The notes: a model not told the origin generated them from the sequence alone. Shown: positions 1 through 8,480, counted from the stretch's first letter. The stretch: 64,000 nucleotides of DNA from Planctomycetota bacterium (GCA_016873095.1 VGYC01000004.1:1-64000), one strand, 5' to 3'. A program made the numbers and translations.

Positions 1-217
1 GTCCCGATTTGGGCTTGGCTGCTGGCTTCTTGTAATGCGGATGCGTGGTCGATGGCGGCTTCGACGAGTTGCTGGGATTCTTGCCGAGCTTGGCTTCGAG
101 TTCCGCCACGCGCGCGGTCAGCACGCGAATCTGCTCCGCCTGCCACTTGATCAAAGCAAGGACTTCAGGCGGCAGCGATGCCAACACTTCTGCCGATACT
201 GTCGGTGGAGCATCCAT
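1..217 (-). mobile_element. IS66-family transposase, N-terminal part (runs off left edge)
   Basis: Read on the minus strand, an open frame starts with ATG at 217 ([18 protein letters not shown]...) and stays open to base 1. It has the typical IS66 N-terminal layout: a short helical/coiled segment (LTARVAELEAKLGKN) followed by the hallmark NPSNSSKPPS motif and a Lys/Pro-rich stretch before the zinc-finger region, which would lie outside the window. IS66 transposases are DDE enzymes that move the insertion sequence. Whether the rest of the element is intact cannot be seen. The element end appears to lie between 218 and about 278, where the frame of the interrupted phosphotransferase on the other strand begins to look like real protein. 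Confidence 0.8.
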
Positions 218-942
218 GCCAACCGCAACAGTACCCGAAACCACGATTCCGAGCTATATCGACCCGTGACCGGTTACGACCGGAGGTCGTCGCCTATCTG
301 CCGGAGCACAATGCCCTCATCACGCGCTTCGTTCCCGGTAAGCTTCTTAACGCTGAAGACGTGCAGAGCCCCGACACCATGGGGCGAATCGCTCAAACAC
401 TACGTCGCTGCCATGATGCCCCGATTCCGGACCACCTGGGCGAGTTCTCGGTGTTTCAGACGGTGCGCGATTACCTGAATCTTGCCGCGGAAAAAAACGT
501 GACCATGCCCACGTCGCTCGTGGAGGCATTGACGGCACTTCAACGTGTCGAAAAGGGACTGAACTCGAGCCATCCGCAAGTTCTGACTCACAATGATCTC
601 TTGGCAGCGAACTTCATTGACGACGGCGTCAATTTGCGAGTGATCGACTGGGAATACGGCGGCAAAGGCGACCGTTTCTTCGATCTGGGAAACTTCGCCG
701 CCAACCTGCAGCTTACAGAGCAACAGGAACAGGCATTGTTGCACGCCTATTTCGGTGAAGTACGTCCGGAAGACCTTCGGCATTTGCAAATTATGCGCCT
801 AGCATCGGATCTCCGCGAGGCAGCCTGGGGCTACCTTCAGTCGGGCATCTCGAAATTGCACTCTCCGAAGTATTACCTCGACTATGGCGCCAAGCATTTT
901 GATCGATTCAGCGCTGCGGCGCGGAAGGCCAACGTGGTGTAA
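178..942 (+). CDS. Phosphotransferase (choline/ethanolamine kinase-like), 5'-truncated remnant
   Basis: From about base 278 the protein matches the C-terminal two-thirds of the LicA/choline-ethanolamine kinase-like phosphotransferase (APH fold) family. Visible are the catalytic loop HNDLLAANF (HxDxxxxN-type; here His-Asn-Asp) and the metal-binding segment IDWEYGG...[10 protein letters not shown]. These enzymes transfer the ATP gamma-phosphate to a small alcohol. The first ~34 codons (178-279) read through sequence antisense to the IS66 fragment and do not look like family sequence, and the N-terminal ATP-binding lobe is missing. The simplest reading is that IS66 insertion removed the 5' end, so this is probably a non-functional remnant even though the rest is open. 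Neighbouring eutC and amine-oxidase remnants suggest a former ethanolamine/amine catabolic locus (inference). Confidence 0.65.
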   Translation: MPTLLPILSVEHPCQPQQYPKPRFRAISTRDRLRPEVVAYLPEHNALITRFVPGKLLNAEDVQSPDTMGRIAQTLRRCHDAPIPDHLGEFSVFQTVRDYLNLAAEKNVTMPTSLVEALTALQRVEKGLNSSHPQVLTHNDLLAANFIDDGVNLRVIDWEYGGKGDRFFDLGNFAANLQLTEQQEQALLHAYFGEVRPEDLRHLQIMRLASDLREAAWGYLQSGISKLHSPKYYLDYGAKHFDRFSAAARKANVV

Positions 943-991
943 TAGTGGATGCAATGGAAACGCTGAGTTGCCCAAAGTGAGGAGGCTCGAC

Positions 992-1449
992 GTGGAAGCC
1001 TATGACGCAATCGTGATTGGCGTGGGAGGGATGGGTAGCGCCGCCGTGTATCATCTAGCGCGCCGCGGTGTCCGCGTGCTGGGATTGGAGCAGTATGACA
1101 TTCCTCACGCCCGCGGGTCCTCCCACGGTATTGCGAGGAAGGCTCATTTTACGGTTTCCCCATCTTCGGTATTCCCGGTGCAAGTCGATGATCCAGCCGG
1201 CATGGATCGGGATTGCCCACGCTTTCGATGGCCACCTGCCTTTTTACGAACACGCCGGACGGGCCTTTTGTCATCGACGTTCACCCGGATTCACCTAGCG
1301 TCTATGTTGCCGGCGGTTTTTCCGGCCATGGCTTCAAATTCTGCAGTGTGGTCGGAGAGATTTTGGTAGACCTCGCGCAAGAAGGCGCCACTCGACATGA
1401 CATTGCGCTATTTCGTGCGACTCGTTTCGCAAGTAAGACGGGCACGTGA
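992..1449 (+). pseudogene. FAD-dependent sarcosine/N-methyltryptophan oxidase-type amine oxidase, degraded
   Basis: A good ribosome site (tgaggagg, 978-985) precedes a GTG at 992 that opens the canonical N-terminus of the SoxA/SolA family: [20 protein letters not shown] (Rossmann GxGxxG) then [15 protein letters not shown]. After about 50 residues the frame departs. A second frame carries [11 protein letters not shown] (central part of the family, near 1147-1180), and a third (1213-1449) carries the C-terminal part: [10 protein letters not shown] and [20 protein letters not shown]. Most of the middle (some 250 residues of a normal ~380) is gone. This is a pseudogene with at least two deletions and frameshifts. 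The functional family oxidises N-methyl amino acids to formaldehyde, amino acid and H2O2 using covalent FAD. Confidence 0.85.
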
Positions 1450-1459
1450 CCGCGCCGAC

Positions 1460-2704
1460 TCAGCCCAGCAACATGCGCACATGATCGTTGAGAAAACGGC
1501 CCTTGGGATCGAGCTTTCGTCGCAGGGCGCGGAAGTCGCCGTGCCGCGGATACAAGGCGGTCACATCATCGGTGTCGAGGAAGTGCATCTTGCCCCAGTG
1601 CGGGCGCGAGCCATAGCGGCGCAGGATCGAATCCACATCGTGCAAATATTCCCAGTAATCGATCCCCGGTTGGCCCGACACCGAAAGCGTAATGCTGTCC
1701 TGGTTATGGAATGGACTGAGCCATGCCGCGTCGCCTGCCGTGAACCGATATTCAATCGGGAAGATACAGTTCGTGTGCTTTCTCAACATCAGTTCCCGCA
1801 CCGCACGCACCGCCTCCTTGCCGTGCAGCAGCGGTACGGCATACTCTAGCTCGTGGAAGTTCGGCACATATTCGATCGGATAGATTTCCGAGGAGTAAGC
1901 GATCTTCTCGAATGGTGTATCCATCGGCGGCTTGTCGGTGATATCCATTACTTTCATCTCGCAGACGTCCGCGGTCTTCTTCGTCGATGTGCGGGGCGCA
2001 TCCGCCGTGTCCGCGATGCAATAGAGATGGCGGCTCTGAGGCGTTGGGCACCAAAAGAAGCCAAAATGCCGATGGTTCGCAGCGAGCTCGTCGTGGCGCT
2101 TCATGCAGGTTTCGAAGTCATCGCGCCAGACATGTTCGTGGAGGTTGTACGCATCCATCACCTGCAACGTGAGTTCCGAGATGATCCCGAGCGTGCCGAC
2201 AGACACTTGGGACGCGAGCAATAACTCGCGGTCCGAGCCATCCACGACGAGCACACTGCCGTCGGCTTGCACGAGCCTCATGCCGGCAATCGAACTCGCC
2301 AGGCAGGGAAGCTTGATACCGGTGCCGTGCGTGCCTGTGGTGAAAGCGCCGGCAACGGCCTGAGAGTCAATATCTCCTTGATTGACCAGCGAGAACCCGA
2401 GCTTCTTCAGGGCGATTCCGACATCGTGGATACGAGTGCCTGCCGCGACGTTGATCTGCTTTTTCGCCGTGTCGACGCCGTTAATACCCTGCAACTCTGC
2501 AAGTGACAGCAGCAAGCCGCCGGTTCCCACCACTGGCGTGAAGCTATGGCCGGAGCCCGCGACGCGCACGTTGAGGTCGCGGCGGTCGGCTTCCACGACC
2601 ATCTCGCGCAACTGATCTTCGGAATTTGGTGAACCCTTGTAACGAGCAATGCACGATTGGTTGCCCGCCCAATTACGCCACAGACCACCTTTTTCGAATT
2701 GCAT
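1460..2704 (-). CDS. FAD-linked D-arabinono-1,4-lactone/L-gulonolactone oxidase-type protein
   Basis: 414 aa, starting at ATG 2704 (MQFEKGGLWRNWAGNQSC) with GGAG about 10 bases upstream. It has a VAO-type FAD-binding domain (roughly residues 15-180) with GSGHSFTP, whose His is the usual covalent FAD attachment site, and ...NQGDIDSQAVAGAFTTGTHG. The C-terminal ALO domain has HWGKMHF and the family ending DPKGRFLNDH. Members oxidise aldono-lactones or alditols with O2. The gene is full length and is the only apparently intact one in the 1-3425 stretch, lying antisense between two pseudogenes. The exact substrate cannot be inferred; alditol oxidase is the main alternative. Confidence 0.88.
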   Translation of the reverse strand: MQFEKGGLWRNWAGNQSCIARYKGSPNSEDQLREMVVEADRRDLNVRVAGSGHSFTPVVGTGGLLLSLAELQGINGVDTAKKQINVAAGTRIHDVGIALKKLGFSLVNQGDIDSQAVAGAFTTGTHGTGIKLPCLASSIAGMRLVQADGSVLVVDGSDRELLLASQVSVGTLGIISELTLQVMDAYNLHEHVWRDDFETCMKRHDELAANHRHFGFFWCPTPQSRHLYCIADTADAPRTSTKKTADVCEMKVMDITDKPPMDTPFEKIAYSSEIYPIEYVPNFHELEYAVPLLHGKEAVRAVRELMLRKHTNCIFPIEYRFTAGDAAWLSPFHNQDSITLSVSGQPGIDYWEYLHDVDSILRRYGSRPHWGKMHFLDTDDVTALYPRHGDFRALRRKLDPKGRFLNDHVRMLLG

Positions 2705-2818
2705 GTTGGGCTCCGATTTGCATCGTGGAAGATCTTTCCGTAATCCTAGGGAAAGCCATCTTTGAGTGGAGGTCCCTTCCGCCAAATCGAACGAGTGATT
2801 ACTGCCGAGGCTTCCAGC

Positions 2819-3425
2819 ATGGCAGCGCCCCTCGGTTCCCCGGATCTGGGTGCGCGCCTGTCGGCGCAAAGTCGCGATTGGCTGACCCCGGAAAACCGTC
2901 AAGTCCAGATCGTAGTTTCCGATGGCCTGAGTGCCGAAGCGGTCCATCACAACATGCACGATTTGCTGCCGGTTTTGATGGAAGGACTGGTGGCACGCAA
3001 CATAACCACAGGACAACCCATCGTTGCCCTATATGGTCGAGTGAAGCTGGCGGAACCGCTGGCTGAGCTGCTGAGATGCGATCTGGTTGTGTACCTGATC
3101 GGGGAACGACCAGGTGGCGACGCACACGCCATCTCGAAGCCTGTCGGCTTATCTGGTTTATCGGCTTGGTGATCCCGTCGCACAAGAGGAGGCCGCTCGC
3201 TTCAGTGGCAATGCCGGAGTGCGCTTTGAGTACACCGTGATATCCAATATTTATTCGGGTGGACTCCCACCAGCCGAAGCGGGCGGCGTCATTGGCGAGA
3301 AGATCTGCGACATCGTCGCCCATAAGGCGGCGGGAAATCGTTTGGAGGACTCACTCAAGAAACCCACCGCCGCTTTACGCGCGTCGGTCCGCGTAGCGTC
3401 GTTGACACCCACGCGCGCAAATTAA
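2819..3425 (+). pseudogene. eutC: Ethanolamine ammonia-lyase small subunit, truncated and frameshifted
   Basis: Bases 2819-3120 encode a EutC-like central region (SPDLGARLS, VVSDGLSAEAVHHN, VVYLIGERPGG). At about 3115-3130 the reading frame shifts, and the other frame continues with SLSAYLVYRLGDP, YTVISNIYSGGLPPAEAGGVIG and the C-terminal tail to the stop at 3425. Roughly the first 80-100 residues of a normal EutC are absent, and no eutB precedes it. EutC with EutB forms the adenosylcobalamin-dependent lyase that turns ethanolamine into acetaldehyde and ammonia, so this copy cannot be functional. It supports the view that the whole left end is a decayed amine-degradation locus. Family assignment is from motif memory; a profile search would settle it. 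Confidence 0.8.
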
Positions 3426-3431
3426 TCTGTC

Positions 3432-3513
3432 GAACCTGTTCGGGTTCGCCCCGCTGAAGCAGGTTCAGGCAACTCCAGCCGGGAGACCGTGCCACAGCTT
3501 GTGACCGTGGCAC
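3432..3513 (+). other. Structured intergenic segment: two hairpins around an AGCCGGGAGACC motif
   Basis: Two perfect 7-bp stems: GAACCTG (3432-3438) with CAGGTTC (3460-3466), and GTGCCAC (3489-3495) with GTGGCAC (3507-3513). Between them lies AGCCGGGAGACC (3477-3488), which resembles the B12-box of cobalamin riboswitches. Other conserved riboswitch parts were not found, so no riboswitch is claimed. The segment directly follows the eutC remnant, an AdoCbl-dependent enzyme, which makes the resemblance worth noting. Confidence 0.3.
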
Positions 3514-3643
3514 TGCGTGGGGTGTGTAAAACTCGTAAGCGCAATGCAATGCAAAATGCCGCACCCAGGGAAATGGAGCACCAACGCTGGAATAATGTAA
3601 CCCTCGGCCAGGTAATCGGTTACGTTATTGGCTGCCATCTGGG

Positions 3644-3719
3644 AGGATGCGCCGAGGGGGTGTATGTCACTTTCTGGACGAATCCTGGACGAATACTCTG
3701 GACGAATATTCTGGACGAC
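3644..3719 (+). repeat. Dispersed TGGACGAAT repeat, copy A
   Basis: Begins GGATGCGCCGAGGGGG, continues with TGTATGTCAC TTTC, then three successive TGGACGAAT-type words (13-14 bp period). The same order of words occurs at 31501-31552 (plus) and 63116-63175 (minus). No gene was recognised in 3514-3865 around it. Confidence 0.8.
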
Positions 3720-3865
3720 GTGCCCGAAGAGGCCCGAGGGGCTGCCTTGCGTGAGCGTGGCGAACCTGTTGAGAAGGATGACCCGGGAAGCTGGGCAAGG
3801 GCGGCTCGTGCCGGCTGCAAACGCAACTTGGCGCGGTCTGGCGCTCTTGTTATCGTGTCTGCCCT

Positions 3866-4765
3866 ATGCCATTTTTCACCTGCATCATCCTGAGCCACAA
3901 CAAGCCGGTCCACCTGCTCGAGGCACTCGACAGCGTGATGGCCCAGACGTTTGCCGACTGGGAGGCCATCGTCTTCGATAGCGGCACGCTGCATGATCAG
4001 GGGTTCTTCGACACCGTGCCGGCCATGAAGGACCCGCGTGTCCGCCTGGTGCGTTCGTGGGAGACCGACGAGCTGCGCAAGACGCGGACGATCGCCTCCT
4101 GGTGCTTCAACGAGTGCTTCCGCAAGGATCTGGTGCGCGGCAAGTTCGTCACCTACCTGTGCGACGACGATCGTTTCTATCCGAATGCGTTCGCGGCCTT
4201 TCATCGCCATGCCGAGGACAACCCGGGCGTGCTGGCGATGTACGGGTCGATCGACATGACGGTGATCAATCTGCGCGGCGAGCGGCATTTTCTGAAAGAG
4301 CTGCGGGCCGAGGTGCCGCGCGGCAGCTGCTGCTTGCGGGCGCCGATCGACGGCCACGTCGATTACCTGCAACTGTGCCACCACGTTGACCTGATGCGCC
4401 TGCTGCCCGGCGACGAGTACTGGCCGGAGGATCGCCAGGTGATCCGCCACGCCGACGGCGTGTTCATGGAGACCATCGGCAAGCTGGTGCCGATTCAGCC
4501 GGTGGCCGCCAAGATCGGCGAGAACCGCAAGGTGCCGAGCAGCCTCAACGACGGCGGCGACCGCATCGATCTGCTGGAAGAGATCTGTCACGCCTATGCG
4601 GAAAACCGCCGCTTGAAGGAGATTCTCTCGCCCGACGGCCAGGTGCCCGTGCGTTATCGCATCGCCGACCACGTCAATGCGGCGCTCAAGCGCTTTCCGC
4701 GGCTGCACGAGATTGGCCGCAAGATGGTGCTGGCCGGCGTGCGGCACTGGCGGCGGACCGCATGA
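3866..4765 (+). CDS. Glycosyltransferase family 2-type protein
   Basis: 299 aa. The N-terminus FFTCIILSHNKPVHLLEALDS is the first beta strand and nucleotide-binding loop of a GT-A fold, followed by a QTFADWEAIVFD segment as in GT2 proteins. A DxD-like acidic cluster occurs in TYLCDDDRFYPNAF (near residues 95-105) and would bind the metal and sugar nucleotide. The C-terminal half (roughly 150-299) is less conserved and has no membrane segments. It probably adds a sugar to a surface polysaccharide; donor and acceptor are unknown. It stands alone between a repeat-filled gap and a convergent YciI gene. No strong ribosome site is visible at this ATG. Confidence 0.75.
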   Translation: MPFFTCIILSHNKPVHLLEALDSVMAQTFADWEAIVFDSGTLHDQGFFDTVPAMKDPRVRLVRSWETDELRKTRTIASWCFNECFRKDLVRGKFVTYLCDDDRFYPNAFAAFHRHAEDNPGVLAMYGSIDMTVINLRGERHFLKELRAEVPRGSCCLRAPIDGHVDYLQLCHHVDLMRLLPGDEYWPEDRQVIRHADGVFMETIGKLVPIQPVAAKIGENRKVPSSLNDGGDRIDLLEEICHAYAENRRLKEILSPDGQVPVRYRIADHVNAALKRFPRLHEIGRKMVLAGVRHWRRTA

Positions 4766-4787
4766 GCGAGTCTCCAGCGGGTGCATT

Positions 4788-4813
4788 GGCTCGGCAGGAG
4801 CCTCGCCCACGCG
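4788..4813 (+). repeat. GGCTCGGCAGGAGCC dispersed palindromic repeat, single copy
   Basis: The word GGCTCGGCAGGAGCCTCGCC, whose ends pair (GGCTC/GAGCC), occurs here between the convergent glycosyltransferase and YciI genes and again four times at 28481-28686. Position between convergent genes fits a terminator-like role (inference). Confidence 0.7.
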
Positions 4814-4826
4814 AGATCCGTGACGA

Positions 4827-5114
4827 TCACGCCGGGAACGCGTCACGATTGGCGATCACCGGGTTCCAGGGGCGCAGCACGTACTTGAGAAAGATGCCGT
4901 TCTTGTTGAAGGGATCGGCCTGGAGCAGGGCCTCGGCGTCCTCGCGGCTGGCAGCCTCGTAGATGATGAGCGCGCCGCTGTCGTCGGTGAACGGCCCGGA
5001 AGCGGCGAGCTGGCCGTTTTCCTTCAGACTGGCGAGATACTGCCGGTGCACCGGGCGAAGCTCCGCAATCTTGGCCTTGTCCTGCAGGTACTCGATGATG
5101 GCGGCAAATTTCAT
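4827..5114 (-). CDS. YciI family protein
   Basis: 95 aa from ATG 5114 (MKFAAIIEYLQDKAKIAELR), chosen because GAGGAGAG lies 8 bases upstream; an earlier in-frame ATG at 5141 lacks such a site. The protein is a single ferredoxin-like YciI (DUF1330-like dimeric alpha/beta barrel) domain with the typical RPVHRQYL...GPFTDD...ADPF...RPWNPV layout. The His and Asp residues in RPVHR and ADPF correspond to the conserved putative active-site pair of the family. Biochemical role is unknown; such proteins are often near enzymes of oxidative metabolism. Length is normal for the family. Confidence 0.85.
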   Translation of the reverse strand: MKFAAIIEYLQDKAKIAELRPVHRQYLASLKENGQLAASGPFTDDSGALIIYEAASREDAEALLQADPFNKNGIFLKYVLRPWNPVIANRDAFPA

Positions 5115-5141
5115 GATGATCTCTCCTCTGTCATGCGCCAC

Positions 5142-5594
5142 TAACCACGGATTACACGGATGGCACGGATAAGAAAAGTACCATTAACGGACTATCCTCT
5201 GCCATTCGAGTCTGGCACTCTTGAAATTCAACAAGAGGGCGAGCTTCAGATTGGTGATGTGCAAGTAGCCGATCATTTGGGCCATGTGTGATTCATTGAA
5301 CGCCGTTACCACCTTCGGATCAGCGATGACCAGATCATCCACGATCATGTCTGGTATCAACGTGCCGATGAGTTGTCTGTCGTAATGGACGTCAAACTGG
5401 CGCTGGTCTTCAACTTTATGACCCCTCTTGCGAAGTTCGATGATCAACGCCTTCTCATAGAGCTTTTCATCCAGGCCCGGCTTCAGGGTGTTTAGCACGG
5501 TCATCGCCGCTCCGATGATCGACTCGCTCAGTTCCTTATGAATCAGCTCGTGAGTCATGTCTTCTATCCGTGCTATCGGTGTGATCCGTGGTTA
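5142..5594. mobile_element. Inverted-repeat-bracketed element carrying a GxxExxY gene
   Basis: The left arm (5142-5173) reads TAACCACGGATTACACGGAT followed by GGCACGGATAAGA. The right arm (5561-5594), read on the minus strand, reads TAACCACGGATCACACCGAT followed by AGCACGGATAGAAG. The two arms match at about 26 of 31 positions and point toward each other, enclosing just the one gene. Two short elements with the same ends but no gene lie at 28374-28464 and 31202-31311. No target-site duplication beyond a base or two is obvious. Confidence 0.65.
5184..5558 (-). CDS. GxxExxY protein
   Basis: 124 aa, with the defining motif in LKPGLDEKLYEKALIIELR (G..E..Y) near residues 27-45. Also present are an RQFDVHYDRQLIGTLIPDMIVDD core and IGYLHITNLKLALLLNFK, a layout resembling the PD-(D/E)XK nuclease fold: D in PDMIVDD and, by inference, further acidic/basic residues. 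No function has been established for the family. The start codon at 5558 is only a few bases inside the right inverted repeat, so the repeat arm supplies its 5' leader (AGAAG just upstream). The gene fills almost the whole space between the two arms. Confidence 0.9.
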   Translation of the reverse strand: MTHELIHKELSESIIGAAMTVLNTLKPGLDEKLYEKALIIELRKRGHKVEDQRQFDVHYDRQLIGTLIPDMIVDDLVIADPKVVTAFNESHMAQMIGYLHITNLKLALLLNFKSARLEWQRIVR

Positions 5595-5615
5595 TGCCTT
5601 CAGCCAATCCTGTTT

Positions 5616-6602
5616 TCACTTTCCGCGCAGCTTGACGAAGCGTTGATACTGCTCGGCGACGTTGGCGGTTTCGCAGTCGCCTGTGTGGACGAGGATGCCG
5701 TAGCGCATGCGCAGGTGTTCGCCCTTGGCGAGGCGGACGAGGTCGGGGTTTTCTTTGGTGGCGGGGAAGGCGGCCTTCTTGCGGCCGAAGGGGTTGGCGG
5801 CCATCAGCCCGTAGTTGCGGGCATGCCAGCAGGTGGGGTGAGGATTCTTCGGATCGGCGAGGACGGCGATGCCGGCGACCTTGCCGTCGATGGGCCCGGA
5901 GTAATCGCACCACGCGGAGATCTGGCCCCAGCAGCCCTTCTCGTAGGTCTTGCCCTCGGCATTGGTCAGCTTGCCCTTGCCCTTCTTGTCGCCGCGAATC
6001 TGGTCGTTGACGCGGATGCCGAGCGCCCCCTCCTTGGTGTCGCCGAAGATGATGGGACAGACGCTGGCGACGAGATCCACGTCGAGGACGATGAGCCGGG
6101 CCTTGCCGAGGTCGTGCAGGGTGATCTTGCGGGTCTCGTCCAGGATCTTGTCGCCGTCGGCGGTTTGCCATTCGTTGTGCAGGACGATGCTGCCGTTCCT
6201 GGGCGTGCCGACCTTGCTGGTGACGATACGGCCGTGCCCCTTGTTTTCCGACCAGTAGTCGATGCCGTCCACGCCGCGGATCTTGTGCTTGATCTCCATG
6301 CCCTCGGGGATGACATCGCCGTGGCAGAACCAGGCGGATTTCTGGTGGATGTGGTCGTCCGATTCCTCTTTCGACTTGTCGACCATGGGCCAGCTGCGCG
6401 TGACCTTGACGCCGCCCGGCGCCAGCAGCGGCCAGAAGATGGGCCGCGGATATTTCGGCCCCATCTGGTAGCGTGCGACCAGTTCGCCGCCGGCATTGAA
6501 ATCGATGTGGTCCTTCGCGACCTTGATCTGCACGCCCTCGCCGGCCACGGCCAGGCCGGGAGCGAACAGAAACGCCAGGATGGTCCAATGTTGTTTGTTC
6601 AT
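5616..6602 (-). CDS. PmoA-like (DUF6807) secreted protein
   Basis: 328 aa from ATG 6602 (MNKQHWTILAFLFAPGLAVAG), which gives a clean signal peptide; a longer in-frame start at 6629 would add nine residues before it. The body matches the planctomycete/verrucomicrobial PmoA-like family (DUF6807), with YPRPIFWPLLAPGG, DDHIHQKSAWFCHGDV, and CWHARNYGLMAANPFG. The name comes from annotation of the family as methane-oxygenase-like. There is no good reason to expect methane oxidation, and the fold resembles a beta-sandwich sugar-mutarotase type. It probably acts in the periplasm on carbohydrate. It is transcribed divergently from the gene at 6805. Confidence 0.85.
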   Translation of the reverse strand: MNKQHWTILAFLFAPGLAVAGEGVQIKVAKDHIDFNAGGELVARYQMGPKYPRPIFWPLLAPGGVKVTRSWPMVDKSKEESDDHIHQKSAWFCHGDVIPEGMEIKHKIRGVDGIDYWSENKGHGRIVTSKVGTPRNGSIVLHNEWQTADGDKILDETRKITLHDLGKARLIVLDVDLVASVCPIIFGDTKEGALGIRVNDQIRGDKKGKGKLTNAEGKTYEKGCWGQISAWCDYSGPIDGKVAGIAVLADPKNPHPTCWHARNYGLMAANPFGRKKAAFPATKENPDLVRLAKGEHLRMRYGILVHTGDCETANVAEQYQRFVKLRGK

Positions 6603-6804
6603 GGGGTCCTCGTGCAGGGAATCAGTCAACCGCGAACGGAGAGCCGGCTTCGGGCGTGCCTTACCTGAAATCAGCGTACCATCTTGCGGGGCGCCCGGCT
6701 ATACTGCCACTGCTTGAAACAGCCTGACCGTTTCGCGGGTATCATTGGCACGGTCGCCCCCTTGACCCCCGGCATTCCCGGAGTCTTTCCGATAGGAGAT
6801 CTTC

Positions 6805-8445
6805 ATGTTGAGGCGCTGGCTGTCCCCGTTGGCAATTCTCTGCGTCGTTGCCCTGCCTTCGCTCGCGCGAGCGCAGGACGCGAGTCCTCCGACCAGCGTC
6901 GTCCGGGTGCGTTCGCTGGAAGCGGTCATCGACAATATCAAGATGGTCGTGGCCCTGGCCGGCAAGGAGAATGTCGCCGAGCAGATCGAAGGGCTGATCA
7001 AGACCAAGATCGGCGCCGATGGACTGGTGGGCATCGATCCCAAGCGGCCATTTGGCGGCTATGTGCGGCTCAGCAAGGATCTGGAAGTCCCGGCCGGCGC
7101 GGTCATGATTCCCATCGCCGATGAAAAGGCGTTTCTCGGCCTGCTGGAAAATCTCACCCTGAAGGTGACCAAGGACAAGAAGGGCATTTACTCGGTGTCG
7201 CTGAAGCCGGCCGTGCCGGTGGACATAGCATTCCGCTTCGCCAACAAGTATGCCTACGTGACGGCCCTGAACCTGGAGGCCCTCGAGCCGGGCAACCTGG
7301 TCCCGCCGGAGAAGATCTTCTCCGCCAACATGCCGGCATTGTCGGCCTCGGTACGGCTGGACCAGGTGCCCAACGCCGCCAAGCTGATCGCCGTCTCCGT
7401 GGTCGAGCAGAAGCTCGAGGAGGAGCAGAACAAGCGTCAGCCCGGCGAGACCGACAAGCAGCGCGAGCTGCGCGTGCAGATTCTCAAGAAGGTCGCCACG
7501 CAGATCCGGGACGTGCTCGAGGACGGCTCGGAACTGAGTGTCGCACTGGATGTCAGCAAGAAGGCGGGCGCCGTGACCGCCGACATTCGCCTGAGCGCCA
7601 TGTCCAAAAGCAATCTGGCGGAAACCATCCAGAAACTGGGCAAGACCCCGAGCCTGTTCGCGGGGCTCGCCGGCGCGGATTCGGCGGCGCATGGGCTGAT
7701 CCACTTCATCCCGGCCGAGGATATTCGCAAGGCGCTTGCCGGCGTCGTCGATGAAGCGATGGACAAGGCGCTGGCCAGCATCCAGGACGAGGCCAAGCGC
7801 AAGCAGGCCGAATCGCTGGCCAAGGCACTGGCGCCAACGCTGCGGGCCGGTGAGATCGACGTCGCCTTCAACCTGGCCGGACCCGGCAAGAACAAGAACT
7901 ACAATCTCATCGTTGCCGGCAAGGTGAAGGAGGGCAACCATCTCGGCAAGACCGTGCGGGCGCTGGTCGAGGATCTGCTGAAGTCCATCCCGCCGGCCGA
8001 GGCGGAAAAGATCAAGCTCGACGCCGACGCCGTTGGCGACATCAAGATTCATCGTGTCGAGATCCAGTCGGCGTTCGACCCGAAGGCCCGCGCCGTTTTC
8101 GGCGACAATCCCATCTACGTTGCCTTCCGCGACGATGCCGTCTTTCTCGCTCTGGGCGAGGGCGCGCTGCCGGCATTGAAGAAAGGATTGACCGCCAAGC
8201 CCGGCGAAGCGTCGCCGCTGGCCAACTTCGAGGTGTCGCTGGCCCGCATCGCCCCGCTGCTGGCCAAGACCGACGAGCAAAAGGAAATCGTCGAGAAAGC
8301 CTTCAAGGACGGCGAGCCTGGGACCGTGAGCGTCCGCCTGCAAGGCGGCGCCGACCTGCGGCTGAGCCTGTCGGCTCGCCTCTCCGTCTTGCAAGTCCTT
8401 GCTCAGCTGCTGGTCCGCGATGGCAAGTTCAAGATCGGCGAGTAA
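6805..8445 (+). CDS. Secreted planctomycete protein of unknown function
   Basis: 546 aa with a signal peptide (MLRRWLSPLAILCVVALPSLARA, cleavage likely near residue 23). GGAGAT lies 6-11 bases before the ATG. The mature part has no recognised catalytic motif. Phrases such as DGLVGIDPKRPFGGYV, NPIYVAFRDDAVFLALGEGAL and GDIKIHRV are typical of a planctomycete family whose members look like an alternating alpha/beta periplasmic scaffold. An internal charged helical stretch (KLEEEQNKRQPGETDKQREL) probably forms a coiled coil. It is not in an operon: it is divergent from the PmoA-like gene and convergent with tilS. Function unknown. Confidence 0.7.
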   Translation: MLRRWLSPLAILCVVALPSLARAQDASPPTSVVRVRSLEAVIDNIKMVVALAGKENVAEQIEGLIKTKIGADGLVGIDPKRPFGGYVRLSKDLEVPAGAVMIPIADEKAFLGLLENLTLKVTKDKKGIYSVSLKPAVPVDIAFRFANKYAYVTALNLEALEPGNLVPPEKIFSANMPALSASVRLDQVPNAAKLIAVSVVEQKLEEEQNKRQPGETDKQRELRVQILKKVATQIRDVLEDGSELSVALDVSKKAGAVTADIRLSAMSKSNLAETIQKLGKTPSLFAGLAGADSAAHGLIHFIPAEDIRKALAGVVDEAMDKALASIQDEAKRKQAESLAKALAPTLRAGEIDVAFNLAGPGKNKNYNLIVAGKVKEGNHLGKTVRALVEDLLKSIPPAEAEKIKLDADAVGDIKIHRVEIQSAFDPKARAVFGDNPIYVAFRDDAVFLALGEGALPALKKGLTAKPGEASPLANFEVSLARIAPLLAKTDEQKEIVEKAFKDGEPGTVSVRLQGGADLRLSLSARLSVLQVLAQLLVRDGKFKIGE

Positions 8446-8480
8446 ACGGCCCGCCCCAAGAACTGAGGCAACAACCTGCA

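Noticed and set aside
3432-3513. Cobalamin riboswitch
   Set aside because: Only the B12-box-like word and two hairpins are visible; the remaining conserved core segments are missing, so it is listed only as structured DNA.
3620-4846. 408-codon minus-strand frame opposite the glycosyltransferase at 3866
   Set aside because: Covers the repeat copy A and is antisense to a GT-A protein; no recognisable domain.
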